The notes below the pieces were generated by a model. The model saw only the letters and a program-made list of their open reading frames with translations, did not search any database and was not told where the DNA came from. 64,000 bases of DNA from Candidatus Kaistella beijingensis (lineage in GTDB: Bacteria > Bacteroidota > Bacteroidia > Flavobacteriales > Weeksellaceae), in NCBI RefSeq assembly GCF_020084865.1, contig NZ_CP071953.1:1054001-1118000 (forward strand), written 5' to 3'. Positions 54,601-61,769 of this stretch are shown in pieces; position 1 is the first letter of the stretch, and every line of letters starts with the position of its first letter. The position numbers and the translations under genes are program-made.

Positions 54601-54633
54601 AGCGATACCAATAATCTTTAGTTGATGTTTCAT
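51613..54633 (-). CDS. SusC/RagA-type TonB-linked outer-membrane protein
   Basis: A 1,006-aa TonB-dependent receptor: signal peptide to about residue 23, TonB-box-like VVVTALGIKREKKSLGYSTQE, plug domain (GKVAGLEIKQSTNFGGSI, NNQALFVVDGVPI, VNVLKGAAATALYGSRAQNGAIIITTKKG), then a large beta-barrel ending YSFNLKVNF. The N-terminal carboxypeptidase-like domain of many SusC proteins is missing; the mature protein starts at the TonB box. Operon with the SusD gene downstream and next to a LytTR regulator. Confidence 0.93.
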   Translation of the reverse strand: MKHQLKIIGIAVSFFLGQNFTSAQEKDTLKTQNIEGVVVTALGIKREKKSLGYSTQEVKGDDLNKTPTTNFLNNLSGKVAGLEIKQSTNFGGSINAVSRGYKSILGNNQALFVVDGVPIINNNINSNFQQNGGGGYDYGSPVSDINPSDIESVNVLKGAAATALYGSRAQNGAIIITTKKGKKNNTGIGLEFSSSITVSAVDKATFPEYQTQYGQGYLGDVFATYQGSPRALFGHDASYGAPYDPNLMVWQYDAFIPDSQNYGKKTPWVMAKNGPITFFQKGTNQVNNIAFSGGTDKASFRLSYANTNATDILPNSSLMKNNFGGNASYKLTEKLTASIFANYITQNTKGRNSTGYGDNIMTNFRQWWATNVDLKTQQYLYENFRKNYTWNIKSVSNLAPQYWDNPYFQRYENYQTDNRDRFAGNFSLSYDVSKDFNILGRMGIDGYNMMIEERRAVGSVPAFFSFNPLEQPSGYAVTNLRFRETNYDVIATYKKTFLDDFNLQAILGGNINVQTNYSNAQTTSGGLYIPNLYTISNSAATPEKPIISDTSKYIYGAFAQASLGYKNTYYVEGTFRRDQSTALPSEKSVYYYPSVSASIVFSNLIKEKWLSFGKIRAAYAEVGSDTGADQLRNRYIVQSAFGESPVYSFNTTLRNADLLPQKLKNLEVGTNVQLFNNRFGFDVSWFRNIAFDQILPLPISLANGSISKIQNTGELTTKGFEVSLNITPLKFDNFNWDVNLNWSNPRTKVTQLRTGIENITIGSLQGGITINAPLNGDYGSIWGADFVYDPNGNKVVGENGAYLSTPDTNHDLGSFQADFIAGLNNSFKYKNFNFSFLIDWKKGGKIFSLDQYYGYGTGIYADSVGLNDLGNPIRNELSNGGGVILPGVMVDPNNPNNYIPNTIRLDRSMSSQVLGTDPPTAAFVYDASYIKLREASLSYTFDKKVLGNTFIQGFTLGLSGSNLWIIHKNLPYADPEAGLSSGNIQGYQSGVMPTTRNYSFNLKVNF

Positions 54634-54762
54634 GATTTTGAATTTTTGTTAAATTATTGTTAACCAAAATTCAAAATTTGTTAAGGAATAAAGAAAAAAT
54701 ATCTACAAACTGCCTTTAATTGGCTATGAATATTAGAAAGTGTTCTGATTGTTAAGATTTAT

Positions 54763-55455
54763 TTATAAAATTACCGGTTTGTAGGTTCTTCCAATTGGCA
54801 ACTTTTTACCATCCACCTGAATTTCGGATGCTGATTTCATTTGAATTTTGGAAGTAGAAACAATATAGGATTTATGGATGCGGACAAAATACTTTTTATC
54901 CAATACCTCCTCAATTCTACTTATTGGCATTTTTACAATGTAAATTTCGGCTTTAGTATGGATATTGATGTACTCACGAAAACTCTCGATATAGAAAATA
55001 TCATCCAAATAAATTTTAATTTTCTTTTTGCCGATATTTATATAGATGAAATCACGGTCAGCAATTTCCAACAATGCTTCTTCTGCCTCTGCAAAGTGCT
55101 TGAATTTTCCAATTGCGGTAAGGAATCTACTGTAAGGAATTGGCTTCATTAAATAATCAACGATGTCAAGTTCGTAACTTTCAACTGCATATTCATGATA
55201 AGCCGTAGTAACAATTACGAAAGGAGGATTTTTCATTTTTCTTAAAAAATCGAATCCTTTTATGACGGGCAAATGCAGATCCAAAAAAATCAAATCTACT
55301 TTATGAATATGGAGAAGATTACTTGCATGCACTACATCTGAGCTTTTCCCGACCAAATTCAGTTCTTTGTCCTGCTTTACAAAGTTTTCTATAATTTCTG
55401 CTGCGATTGGCTCATCTTCCACAATGATGCAGCTGTATTTTTTTTGGGGGTTCAT
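54763..55455 (-). CDS. LytTR-family response regulator (LytR/AlgR type)
   Basis: A 230-aa protein: receiver with IIVEDEP, phospho-acceptor in LIFLDLHLP (about D59), TTAYHEYA and YLMKPIPYS; a LytTR domain (FIYINIGKKKIKIYLDDIFYIESFREY, FVRIHKSYIVS). It starts next to the stop of the sensor gene, so they are one unit. Position beside the SusCD operon (129 bp) suggests control of it. Confidence 0.92.
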   Translation of the reverse strand: MNPQKKYSCIIVEDEPIAAEIIENFVKQDKELNLVGKSSDVVHASNLLHIHKVDLIFLDLHLPVIKGFDFLRKMKNPPFVIVTTAYHEYAVESYELDIVDYLMKPIPYSRFLTAIGKFKHFAEAEEALLEIADRDFIYINIGKKKIKIYLDDIFYIESFREYINIHTKAEIYIVKMPISRIEEVLDKKYFVRIHKSYIVSTSKIQMKSASEIQVDGKKLPIGRTYKPVIL

Positions 55456-56499
55456 TTATTCAAAAAGGATTTTGAGGGTAACAAAATAGAGATCTTCAGC
55501 GTCGTTAATTGATAAACTATGTTTGGGATATAACAATTCTAACTGTCTTTTGATATTGTTGAGCCCTATTTTTGTACTGTCTTTGTGAACATTATGTTCT
55601 TTAGAATTTTCTACTTCATAAAACAGAATCTGGTTTTCAAGTTTCAAATTAATTTTTATGAAAGAATTGAACCTGCTTTCTGATGCTCCATGTTTAAAGG
55701 CATTTTCCACAAAATGAAGCAAAATTAATGGTGAAATTTCCTGTGAGCTATTATCAATGATATGATTAAATTCTACATTTACAGATTTATGCCTAATTTT
55801 TTGGATATCAATAAAATCCTGTATATTTTCAATTTCTTTCTGCACCGAAACTTTATCTTTTGCTGAATCAAAAATATTATATCTCATTATTTTGGAAAGC
55901 TTCAAAATAATTTCTGGAGTATCTTCTGACTTTTTGAGAGATAAACCGTAAATATTATTAAGTGTATTAAAAAGAAAATGTGGATTTATCTGCGTTTTTA
56001 ATAATTTAAGTTCTGCATCTGATTTTTCTTTTGAAATTTCGGTCAATTTTTTTTGCATTTCGTTTTGCTGGATAAATTTCTCAAAACCTAATCCTATAGC
56101 TACTGCAAAAACAACATTCATTAAAGCAGTAAAAATTCCAAACTGGGAAAATCTAGAAATTTCCTCTTGAACATTAAAATAGTAAGGGTATATTAAATCA
56201 TGGCTTAAAACCCTATATAATATTATGAAAATTACAAAAACTAAAATGGTTGCAGAAAATTTTAAATAAACATTTTTTAAACTTCTAAATTTATTATCTA
56301 CAATCGCAAGAATAAAATAGAATGCAGGAATTTCAGTAATCAAAAAAGAAAATTCGGATATGATAGAAAGATATAAAGTCTTTTGCAACGAAAAGTTTTT
56401 AAACACTTCTTGTAAATAAAGAAATTGGGCATTTATTTCAAATACAAAATATGCCAACCAAAAATAGAAATGATATTTTATTTTTCTCTTTAATTCCAA
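55456..56499 (-). CDS. LytS-type sensor histidine kinase
   Basis: A 347-aa protein with four membrane helices in residues 1-150 and a LytS-like His_kinase domain (TQINPHFLFNTLNNIYGLSL) then an HATPase-like region (ILLHFVENAFKHGASES, IGLNNIKRQLELLYP). It has no periplasmic domain of size, so signalling through the membrane segment is likely. Ends exactly where the regulator starts. Confidence 0.9.
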   Translation of the reverse strand: MELKRKIKYHFYFWLAYFVFEINAQFLYLQEVFKNFSLQKTLYLSIISEFSFLITEIPAFYFILAIVDNKFRSLKNVYLKFSATILVFVIFIILYRVLSHDLIYPYYFNVQEEISRFSQFGIFTALMNVVFAVAIGLGFEKFIQQNEMQKKLTEISKEKSDAELKLLKTQINPHFLFNTLNNIYGLSLKKSEDTPEIILKLSKIMRYNIFDSAKDKVSVQKEIENIQDFIDIQKIRHKSVNVEFNHIIDNSSQEISPLILLHFVENAFKHGASESRFNSFIKINLKLENQILFYEVENSKEHNVHKDSTKIGLNNIKRQLELLYPKHSLSINDAEDLYFVTLKILFE

Positions 56500-56564
56500 A
56501 ATATCTTACTGTTACATTTAAACTTACAAAAATGATTTTTCTTTCTTCAAATTAGGGTTCAAAT

Positions 56565-56975
56565 CTACGAACTACGTTTTTTAATCCACGAATGTAATTT
56601 GAGATTATATAATCCTTTTGGAAAAATGAAAGACAGAAAGCAAAATATAAGTAGAAAGTTAAACTCAACACCGTTGCTTCCTCCACCTACAACATACCAA
56701 CCTTCAGCCGCATGAATCATAATAATTCCAGCTACTAAAATAAGAATATTTAGGACTGAAATTAATTTAATATATTTATTTAGAAAAAGTAGTGGAATGG
56801 TAGTAAGATGAACTAACTTTATTAAAACAGCAAGGGGTAAACCAAAACTGCCAAATCCTTGTCCTGCTAAAAAATTATTGCCAAACTCTACAACACTTCC
56901 TGTTAAAAATGAGGGAATTGCATGCATTGCCATTATAACTGCAAGTGAAAATCTAATAAAAAATGAATTAATCAT
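56565..56975 (-). CDS. DoxX-like membrane protein
   Basis: The start is set at 56,975 (MINSFFIRFSLAVIMAMHAIP); the longer frame would add about 50 residues of low-complexity lysine-rich sequence. The 136-aa protein has four membrane helices with the DoxX pattern (NFLAGQGFGSFGLPLAVLIK, LISVLNILILVAGIIMIHA). Role unknown; it ends the element cargo before the integrase. Confidence 0.75.
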   Translation of the reverse strand: MINSFFIRFSLAVIMAMHAIPSFLTGSVVEFGNNFLAGQGFGSFGLPLAVLIKLVHLTTIPLLFLNKYIKLISVLNILILVAGIIMIHAAEGWYVVGGGSNGVEFNFLLIFCFLSFIFPKGLYNLKLHSWIKKRSS

Positions 56976-57048
56976 ATTATTTTTTATTTCAAAAATAAAT
57001 CTGTTTAAATGTTTGATTGCAAAACAAATACAAATAACTTGTTTACAT

Positions 57049-58305
57049 CTACAAAGAAATTTTTCGTTTAAGTTTTTCAGATTTCTCTTCTTTTTGATAT
57101 AAGATTTTTTTAAGTTTTTGCATATCCTCACTCACTTTTGCATCTAAGATTTTCGCATAATGCTGCGTTGTTTTGATACTTTTATGGCCAAGCATTTTGC
57201 TTACACTTTCAATAGAAACACCATTTGATAAGGTAACCGTAGTAGCAAAAGTATGTCTGGCAATGTGATACGTTAATTCTTTATTAATTCCACATAAATC
57301 CGCTATTTCCTTGAGGTAAGCATTCATTTTTTGATTACTTAGAACCGGCAAAAGCTTTCCGGTATTGAGACAGGTTTTGTGTTCCTTGTATTTTTGAATA
57401 ATATCTTCCGCTTGCCGAAGCAAAGGTATGTTGGAAGTTGTTTTGGTTTTCTGACGAGTGGTGAAAATCCACTTATTTCCATCCAGACCAAGGTTGATGT
57501 TATCCTGAGTTAATTTTTGAGTATCAATATAAGCCAAACCTGTAAAGCAACTGAAAAGAAAAATATCGCGTACCAATAAAAGTCTTTCATTTTTGAAATC
57601 TTTATTCATAAGGCTTTCTAATTCTTTTTCATTGAGGAAAGCTCTGGACACTTCATTAAATTTTGAAGGGTAGTTGAGGTAAGGATCTTTTTCAAGCCAA
57701 CCGTTTGCCAAACAAATTCTGATAATTTTCCCAAAATTTTTCAAATACTTTACTGCAGAATTATTATTGCAGGATTTTTCGGTTCGTAGATAAAATTCAA
57801 AATCATTAAGGAATGCATAATCAATTTTCTTTATGTCAATATCAGAAATATTGAATTTCCACTTCAGAAATTCCTTTGTATGGCTTATGCAGGTTTGATA
57901 TCTCCCAAGTGTCCCCTTCGCAAATTCTTTACCAACTAATTTTTCCATTCGGTTATTATGATCCTGGAAAATTGGGATGAGCATTCTTTTCTTAATTTCC
58001 GTACCAAGCAATTTACTTTTGAGCGTTTCTGCAGAAACTAGGTTTCCTCCCTGCACGATTTCCCTCTGTGCATCATATACTTTTCCTTTAAGGATGTCAA
58101 GATACGCATTTAGAGCTCTTGCTTCTTCTGAATTGCCTTTCATCCTGCATTGCTTTTGGCTCCATTTTTCGGGCATTATAAAACGTTTGGAACTGATTTC
58201 TATACGTGTTCCGTCAACTGTGATTCGCAAATAAATTGGGACTAAACCAGAAGTGCTGGCTTTGGCTCTCTTCGCATAGAAGAGGATAGAAATTTTGGCA
58301 TTCAT
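57049..58305 (-). CDS. int: Tyrosine recombinase (element integrase)
   Basis: A 418-aa integrase: N-terminal arm-binding region with the Bacteroidetes signature (FYAKRAKASTSGLVPIYLRI), SAM-like core-binding domain (about 105-200), and a catalytic domain with LFSCFTGLAYIDTQKLT, HIARHTFATT (HxxR, about 344-350) and H...KTTQHYAKI (Tyr nucleophile about 380). The usual first catalytic Arg is replaced (FTGLAY), as known for IntDOT and its relatives. Located 250 bp from tRNA-Asp, reading away from it, the usual place for the integrase. Likely drives integration into the tRNA 3' end. Confidence 0.93.
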   Translation of the reverse strand: MNAKISILFYAKRAKASTSGLVPIYLRITVDGTRIEISSKRFIMPEKWSQKQCRMKGNSEEARALNAYLDILKGKVYDAQREIVQGGNLVSAETLKSKLLGTEIKKRMLIPIFQDHNNRMEKLVGKEFAKGTLGRYQTCISHTKEFLKWKFNISDIDIKKIDYAFLNDFEFYLRTEKSCNNNSAVKYLKNFGKIIRICLANGWLEKDPYLNYPSKFNEVSRAFLNEKELESLMNKDFKNERLLLVRDIFLFSCFTGLAYIDTQKLTQDNINLGLDGNKWIFTTRQKTKTTSNIPLLRQAEDIIQKYKEHKTCLNTGKLLPVLSNQKMNAYLKEIADLCGINKELTYHIARHTFATTVTLSNGVSIESVSKMLGHKSIKTTQHYAKILDAKVSEDMQKLKKILYQKEEKSEKLKRKISL

Positions 58306-58490
58306 AGTGGTGACTTTATAGGATTAAAATTAATTCAAAAGACTCCTATTTACAAGACGTTCAATTATTGGACAGCCCATAAACAGGTAGTTTCTGATAA
58401 ATTCGGTTACCCTAATAAGGCAATATTTTGGGTAACCGAATTTATCCCCTACGAAATGCAAAAAATTGTAATTTTTATGATGCCGAAAAA

Positions 58491-58530
58491 ACAAAAACCC
58501 TCTAAATCATACGATTTAAAGGGTTTTGTA
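58491..58530 (-). terminator. Terminator of tRNA-Asp copy 1, provided by element B
   Basis: AAAACCCTCTAAATC (58,494-58,508) pairs with GATTTAAAGGGTTTT (58,513-58,527) with a small internal mismatch, 24 bp after the tRNA 3' end on the minus strand. Equivalent hairpins follow the tRNA end at 21,064-21,097 and 12,009-12,020 (split). Confidence 0.8.
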
Positions 58531-58550
58531 AGGTTTTGCCTTTTAAGTGG

Positions 58551-58624
58551 CGATCCGGACGGGACTCGAACCCGCGACCTCCGCCGTGACAGGGCGGCAT
58601 TCTAACCAGCTGAACTACCGGATC
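58551..58624 (-). tRNA. tRNA-Asp(GTC), copy 1, integration target of element B
   Basis: Complete gene, same sequence as copy 2; anticodon GTC; 3' CCA is encoded here (58,548-58,550), unlike at the other three sites, where CAA follows. The 3' half of the gene comes from the element side of the junction (attR). Confidence 0.97.
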
Positions 58625-58662
58625 TTCCTCAAGAAATATGGTTTCTTTCTTTTTGGTGAGTG

Positions 58663-58693
58663 CAAAAATACAACTTTTATCATATCCCACAAA
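58663..58693 (-). promoter_or_regulatory. Promoter of tRNA-Asp copy 1
   Basis: Read on the minus strand: TTTG (58,690-58,693), 19-bp spacer, TATTTTTG (58,663-58,670), an exact match to the Bacteroidetes consensus. It lies 39 bp upstream of the tRNA 5' end. Confidence 0.75.
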
Positions 58694-58700
58694 TAATTTC

Positions 58701-58735
58701 CAAAAAAAATGCTCTCCAAAAAAGGAAAGCACTCA
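58701..58735 (-). terminator. Terminator of trxA
   Basis: On the minus strand TGCTTTCC pairs with GGAGAGCA (one wobble) and is followed by a run of T. It starts about 20 bp after the trxA stop. Confidence 0.8.
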
Positions 58736-58754
58736 TTTTCAAGTAAATTATTTT

Positions 58755-59072
58755 CTATAAATGTGCAGAAAGTTTTTCCGCAATGGTTTCTTTCGGTGCA
58801 ACTCCTACAATTTTATCAACTACTTCACCATTTTTGAAGATCAAAACTGTGGGAATATTTCTGATGCCATAATCTACAGAAACTTGTTGATTGTTATCCA
58901 CATCTACTTTTCCAACTACCGCTTTTCCTTCGAAATCTGCCGCTACTTCCTCAATAATCGGTCCCAACATTCTACATGGTCCACACCAAACTGCCCAAAA
59001 ATCAACCAATACTGGTTTATCTGAATTCAGAACCATCTCCTGAAATGACTGATCTGTAATTTCTAATGCCAT
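58755..59072 (-). CDS. trxA: Thioredoxin
   Basis: A 105-aa thioredoxin with the WCGPC active site (WAVWCGPCRM, about 29-36), VDVDNNQQVSVDYGI and the cis-proline in RNIPTVLIF. Standard length, no signal peptide, so cytoplasmic. It reduces disulfides in ribonucleotide reductase and other targets. A -7-like TAAATTTG (minus strand, 59,102-59,109) lies about 30 bp upstream. Confidence 0.96.
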   Translation of the reverse strand: MALEITDQSFQEMVLNSDKPVLVDFWAVWCGPCRMLGPIIEEVAADFEGKAVVGKVDVDNNQQVSVDYGIRNIPTVLIFKNGEVVDKIVGVAPKETIAEKLSAHL

Positions 59073-59137
59073 TTTTCTATTTTTTAATTATAATTCTTAC
59101 GCAAATTTACAACTTTCCTGCCAATTTTTAACGCGGT

Positions 59138-60313
59138 TTATCTATGTTCAAAATTTGTTTTTTCTATTTCAAAGGATGAAGAAATTTCTTTTAAGGCATC
59201 CACCAAAACATCAATTTGTTCCGTTGTTGTCAGATGACTGAAAGAAATTCGCAACGGTGTTGAATTCTGCATTTCTTCCTCATCCAGAATCATCATCATG
59301 ACCATAGATGGTTTTGACGCACCAGATGAACACGCGCTTCCTTGTGAAACTGCTATTCCTTTCATATCCAACTTTAATCCAATCATTGGGTCTTTGAAAG
59401 GCAGCAATGCACTTACAAGAGTGTATAAACTTTTATCTTTTTCCGCGCTTCTTCCATTAAATTTAATTCCTGGAATTTCTGCACTTAATCGCTCAATTGT
59501 ATAATCTTTAATTGCTTGAATGTATGAAGCGTATTCGGTGATATTGTTCAATGAAATTTCCAAAGCTTTACCTAAACCTACAATTCCGCAAACGTTTTCG
59601 GTTCCTGCTCTTAAAGTTCTTTCCTGTGGTCCACCAGTAATAATTCCCTTTAAACCTGAAGATTTTCTTACAAAAGCAAAACCGATTCCTTTCGGACCAT
59701 GAAATTTGTGCGCGCTGCATGAAGCAAAATCTAAAGGAATTTCAGAAAAATCCAATTTCATGTGCGCCATCGACTGTACCGTGTCAGTATGAAAAAGCGC
59801 TTTGTTTTCTTTGCAGATTTCTGCTACTTTTTTTAGGTCAATCAAGTTTCCTATTTCATTGTTGGCGTGCATTAAACTCACCAAAGTTTTCTTTTCAGAA
59901 TTTTTCAGCAGTTCCTCTAATTTATTTAAATCAAGATCCCCTTTCTGATCAGGACGAAGGTAAACCACCTCAACTCCCCGTCTTTTCTTCATGTCCAAAA
60001 CCGTTTCTGCAACGCATTTATGTTCCATTGGAGAAGTAATGATTCTTTCCACCCCCAAATGATTGACGCAGGATTTGATAATCATATTATTGGACTCGGT
60101 TCCACAGCTGGTGAAAATGATTTCGGCGGGAGTAACGTGAAGATAATCAGCAACTTCTCTCCTTACGTTTTCAATAAGAATTTTCGCTTCCTGGCCGAAA
60201 CTGTGCGTTGATGACGGATTACCGAAATTCACTTTCATCACGTCCACCATTGCATCAATTACTTCTTCGGAAAGCGGCGTTGTTGCTGCGTTATCCAAAT
60301 ATATTTTATCCAT
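59138..60313 (-). CDS. Cysteine desulfurase (NifS/IscS-like)
   Basis: A 391-aa PLP enzyme that takes sulfur from cysteine for Fe-S clusters and tRNA thiolation. Motifs: YLDNAATTPLSEEV start, HTDTVQS, the PLP-lysine site SCSAHKFHGPKG, GGPQERTLRAGTENV and the catalytic-cysteine loop GSACSSGA. Class I type. Length typical. Not adjacent to an iscU-like scaffold here. Confidence 0.95.
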   Translation of the reverse strand: MDKIYLDNAATTPLSEEVIDAMVDVMKVNFGNPSSTHSFGQEAKILIENVRREVADYLHVTPAEIIFTSCGTESNNMIIKSCVNHLGVERIITSPMEHKCVAETVLDMKKRRGVEVVYLRPDQKGDLDLNKLEELLKNSEKKTLVSLMHANNEIGNLIDLKKVAEICKENKALFHTDTVQSMAHMKLDFSEIPLDFASCSAHKFHGPKGIGFAFVRKSSGLKGIITGGPQERTLRAGTENVCGIVGLGKALEISLNNITEYASYIQAIKDYTIERLSAEIPGIKFNGRSAEKDKSLYTLVSALLPFKDPMIGLKLDMKGIAVSQGSACSSGASKPSMVMMMILDEEEMQNSTPLRISFSHLTTTEQIDVLVDALKEISSSFEIEKTNFEHR

Positions 60314-60364
60314 TTTACTTTTATTGAAAAACTGATTTATTTGTGAAATTTTTCGGGAACTAAT

Positions 60365-60952
60365 TTAATGAAAAAATTCAAAGTGACTTTCATTTGCCCA
60401 TTCTAGCATCTCCTTGTCTCCCGAAGTATCTCCGAAAGCAATTGTTTTATCGAATTTTTTGCCTTGAAGCGCTTCCTTAATCCTATGAACTTTCTCTCCA
60501 CCGTTGCAATTATTTCCCACAAAATTGCCAGTGAAAATATCATTCTTGAATTCTGCTCTTGTTGCCAATAAATTCATCTTAAATTTTTCTGCAAATGGCT
60601 TTACCCAAATATCGAGAGAAGCAGTAACGAGATAGCTTTCCGTATGTTCTCTGTCAATATTTTGAATGAATTCTATGGCGTTTTCTCTGATGATCTCGGG
60701 ATAATATTTTTCAAAAAACTGCTGAGATTTCTCTTCGATTTTTGTTTTTGATTGCCCTTTTAAAATGGATGAAATAAAGCTTTTTTTAACTTTTTCGGCA
60801 CTGGCTAATTTTAATTTCAATAAAATAAAAAGCGGAATATGTTTCAGAAACTGAAAATTAAATTTCGCGGAATTGTAGAATTTAAGATACAAAAACATGG
60901 TGTCTTTGTAGGTTAAAGTTCCGTCAAAATCAAAAAAATACAACTTTTTCAT
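60365..60952 (-). CDS. HAD-IB family phosphatase
   Basis: A 195-aa HAD hydrolase: motif I FFDFDGTLT (nucleophile Asp), motif II VTAS, motif III around K in GGEKVHRI, motif IV FGDTSGDKEML. It resembles SerB-like phosphatases. Position downstream of DprE2, DprE1 and a UbiA-type phosphoribosyltransferase suggests that it dephosphorylates polyprenyl-phospho-ribose-5-phosphate, the step between UbiA and DprE1, by analogy with the mycobacterial pathway. Confidence 0.85.
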   Translation of the reverse strand: MKKLYFFDFDGTLTYKDTMFLYLKFYNSAKFNFQFLKHIPLFILLKLKLASAEKVKKSFISSILKGQSKTKIEEKSQQFFEKYYPEIIRENAIEFIQNIDREHTESYLVTASLDIWVKPFAEKFKMNLLATRAEFKNDIFTGNFVGNNCNGGEKVHRIKEALQGKKFDKTIAFGDTSGDKEMLEWANESHFEFFH

Positions 60953-60993
60953 CAGTAATAAGCAATGAGCAATGAGTAATATATTTTGTGAAT

Positions 60994-61719
60994 CTACAGC
61001 TTCAATTTCTTAAAAATAAATTCTGGAATGTTTTTAATAATCAACATAATGATTGACCAAATTGGCAAAACATAAGCCACGTTTTTTTGACTTTTATATG
61101 CTTTATAAATACTTTCCGCTGCTTGTTTTGGTGTTGCAGTGAGTTTGGGATTTAGAGGCAGACCTTCTGTCATTTTCGTGTCCATGAACCCAGGTTTTAC
61201 GGTCATCACGTGGACTTTTTTATCGTAAAGATAATTTCTCAATCCACTTAAATAAGCAGTTAATCCCGCTTTTGCACTTCCGTAGATGAAATTGCTTTGT
61301 CTTCCCCGATCACCTGCAACAGATGATAAAACAATCATGTTTCCTGAGCGTTGTCTTTCCATTTTTTCGGCAAAGAAATTGAGAACGGGAACAAGTTTTG
61401 CGTAATTGATATCGATGATTCTTTCTGTATTTTTATTGTCGTAAAGTCCTTCTTCTGTTCCTTCGCCCAGATAACCGGTTGCGCAGAAAAGCAGGTCAGA
61501 AGTGATGTCGTCAAATTTCGTGTAGTCGATTTCCTTCATCAAATCGAGTTCGATGATTTCAGATTGCTGAAAATATTTTACATCAATATGCTTTGCAAAT
61601 TTCTCCGTAGTTTCCTTATTGGAAGTAAAAAGAAAAATGGTTGAATATTTTCCACCTGCTTCCAAAACCTTTTCTACAAAGGATTGTGCGACTTCTGAAT
61701 TGCTTCCGAGTATAATCAT
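60994..61719 (-). CDS. dprE2: Short-chain dehydrogenase, DprE2-like
   Basis: A 241-aa SDR: N-terminal IILGSNSEVAQSFVEK (Rossmann), active-site SSVAGDRGR then YGSAKAGL (YxxxK), and a hydrophobic C-terminus. In DprE1-DprE2 pairs, DprE2 reduces the 2-keto intermediate to polyprenyl-phospho-arabinose. Identified by its place 50 bp after the DprE1 gene as well as by the SDR motifs. Confidence 0.85.
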   Translation of the reverse strand: MIILGSNSEVAQSFVEKVLEAGGKYSTIFLFTSNKETTEKFAKHIDVKYFQQSEIIELDLMKEIDYTKFDDITSDLLFCATGYLGEGTEEGLYDNKNTERIIDINYAKLVPVLNFFAEKMERQRSGNMIVLSSVAGDRGRQSNFIYGSAKAGLTAYLSGLRNYLYDKKVHVMTVKPGFMDTKMTEGLPLNPKLTATPKQAAESIYKAYKSQKNVAYVLPIWSIIMLIIKNIPEFIFKKLKL

Positions 61720-61769
61720 GAGTAATGCGTAATAAGCAATGAGTAATTTTGGTAATTGCTCAATACCTA

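Larger units (their letters stand above)
21229..58550. mobile_element. Integrative element B with defence and secretion cargo
   Basis: A 37.3-kb element between the displaced 16-bp tRNA end at 21,229 and tRNA-Asp copy 1 at 58,551. Its tyrosine recombinase gene lies 250 bp from the intact tRNA, reading inward. It contains a DnaC-like ATPase, a DnaD-like initiator, an HTH protein and a broken rteC, which point to the Bacteroidetes CTn/ICE world. No relaxase, coupling protein or Tra genes were recognised, so it may be a mobilisable or remnant element. About 14 kb is antiphage-type genes. Confidence 0.8.

Noticed and set aside
56976..57131. Upstream extension of the DoxX-like gene
   Set aside because: The added 52 residues are Lys/Asn-rich, without a signal or domain, and overlap the integrase gene; the start at 56,975 is kept.
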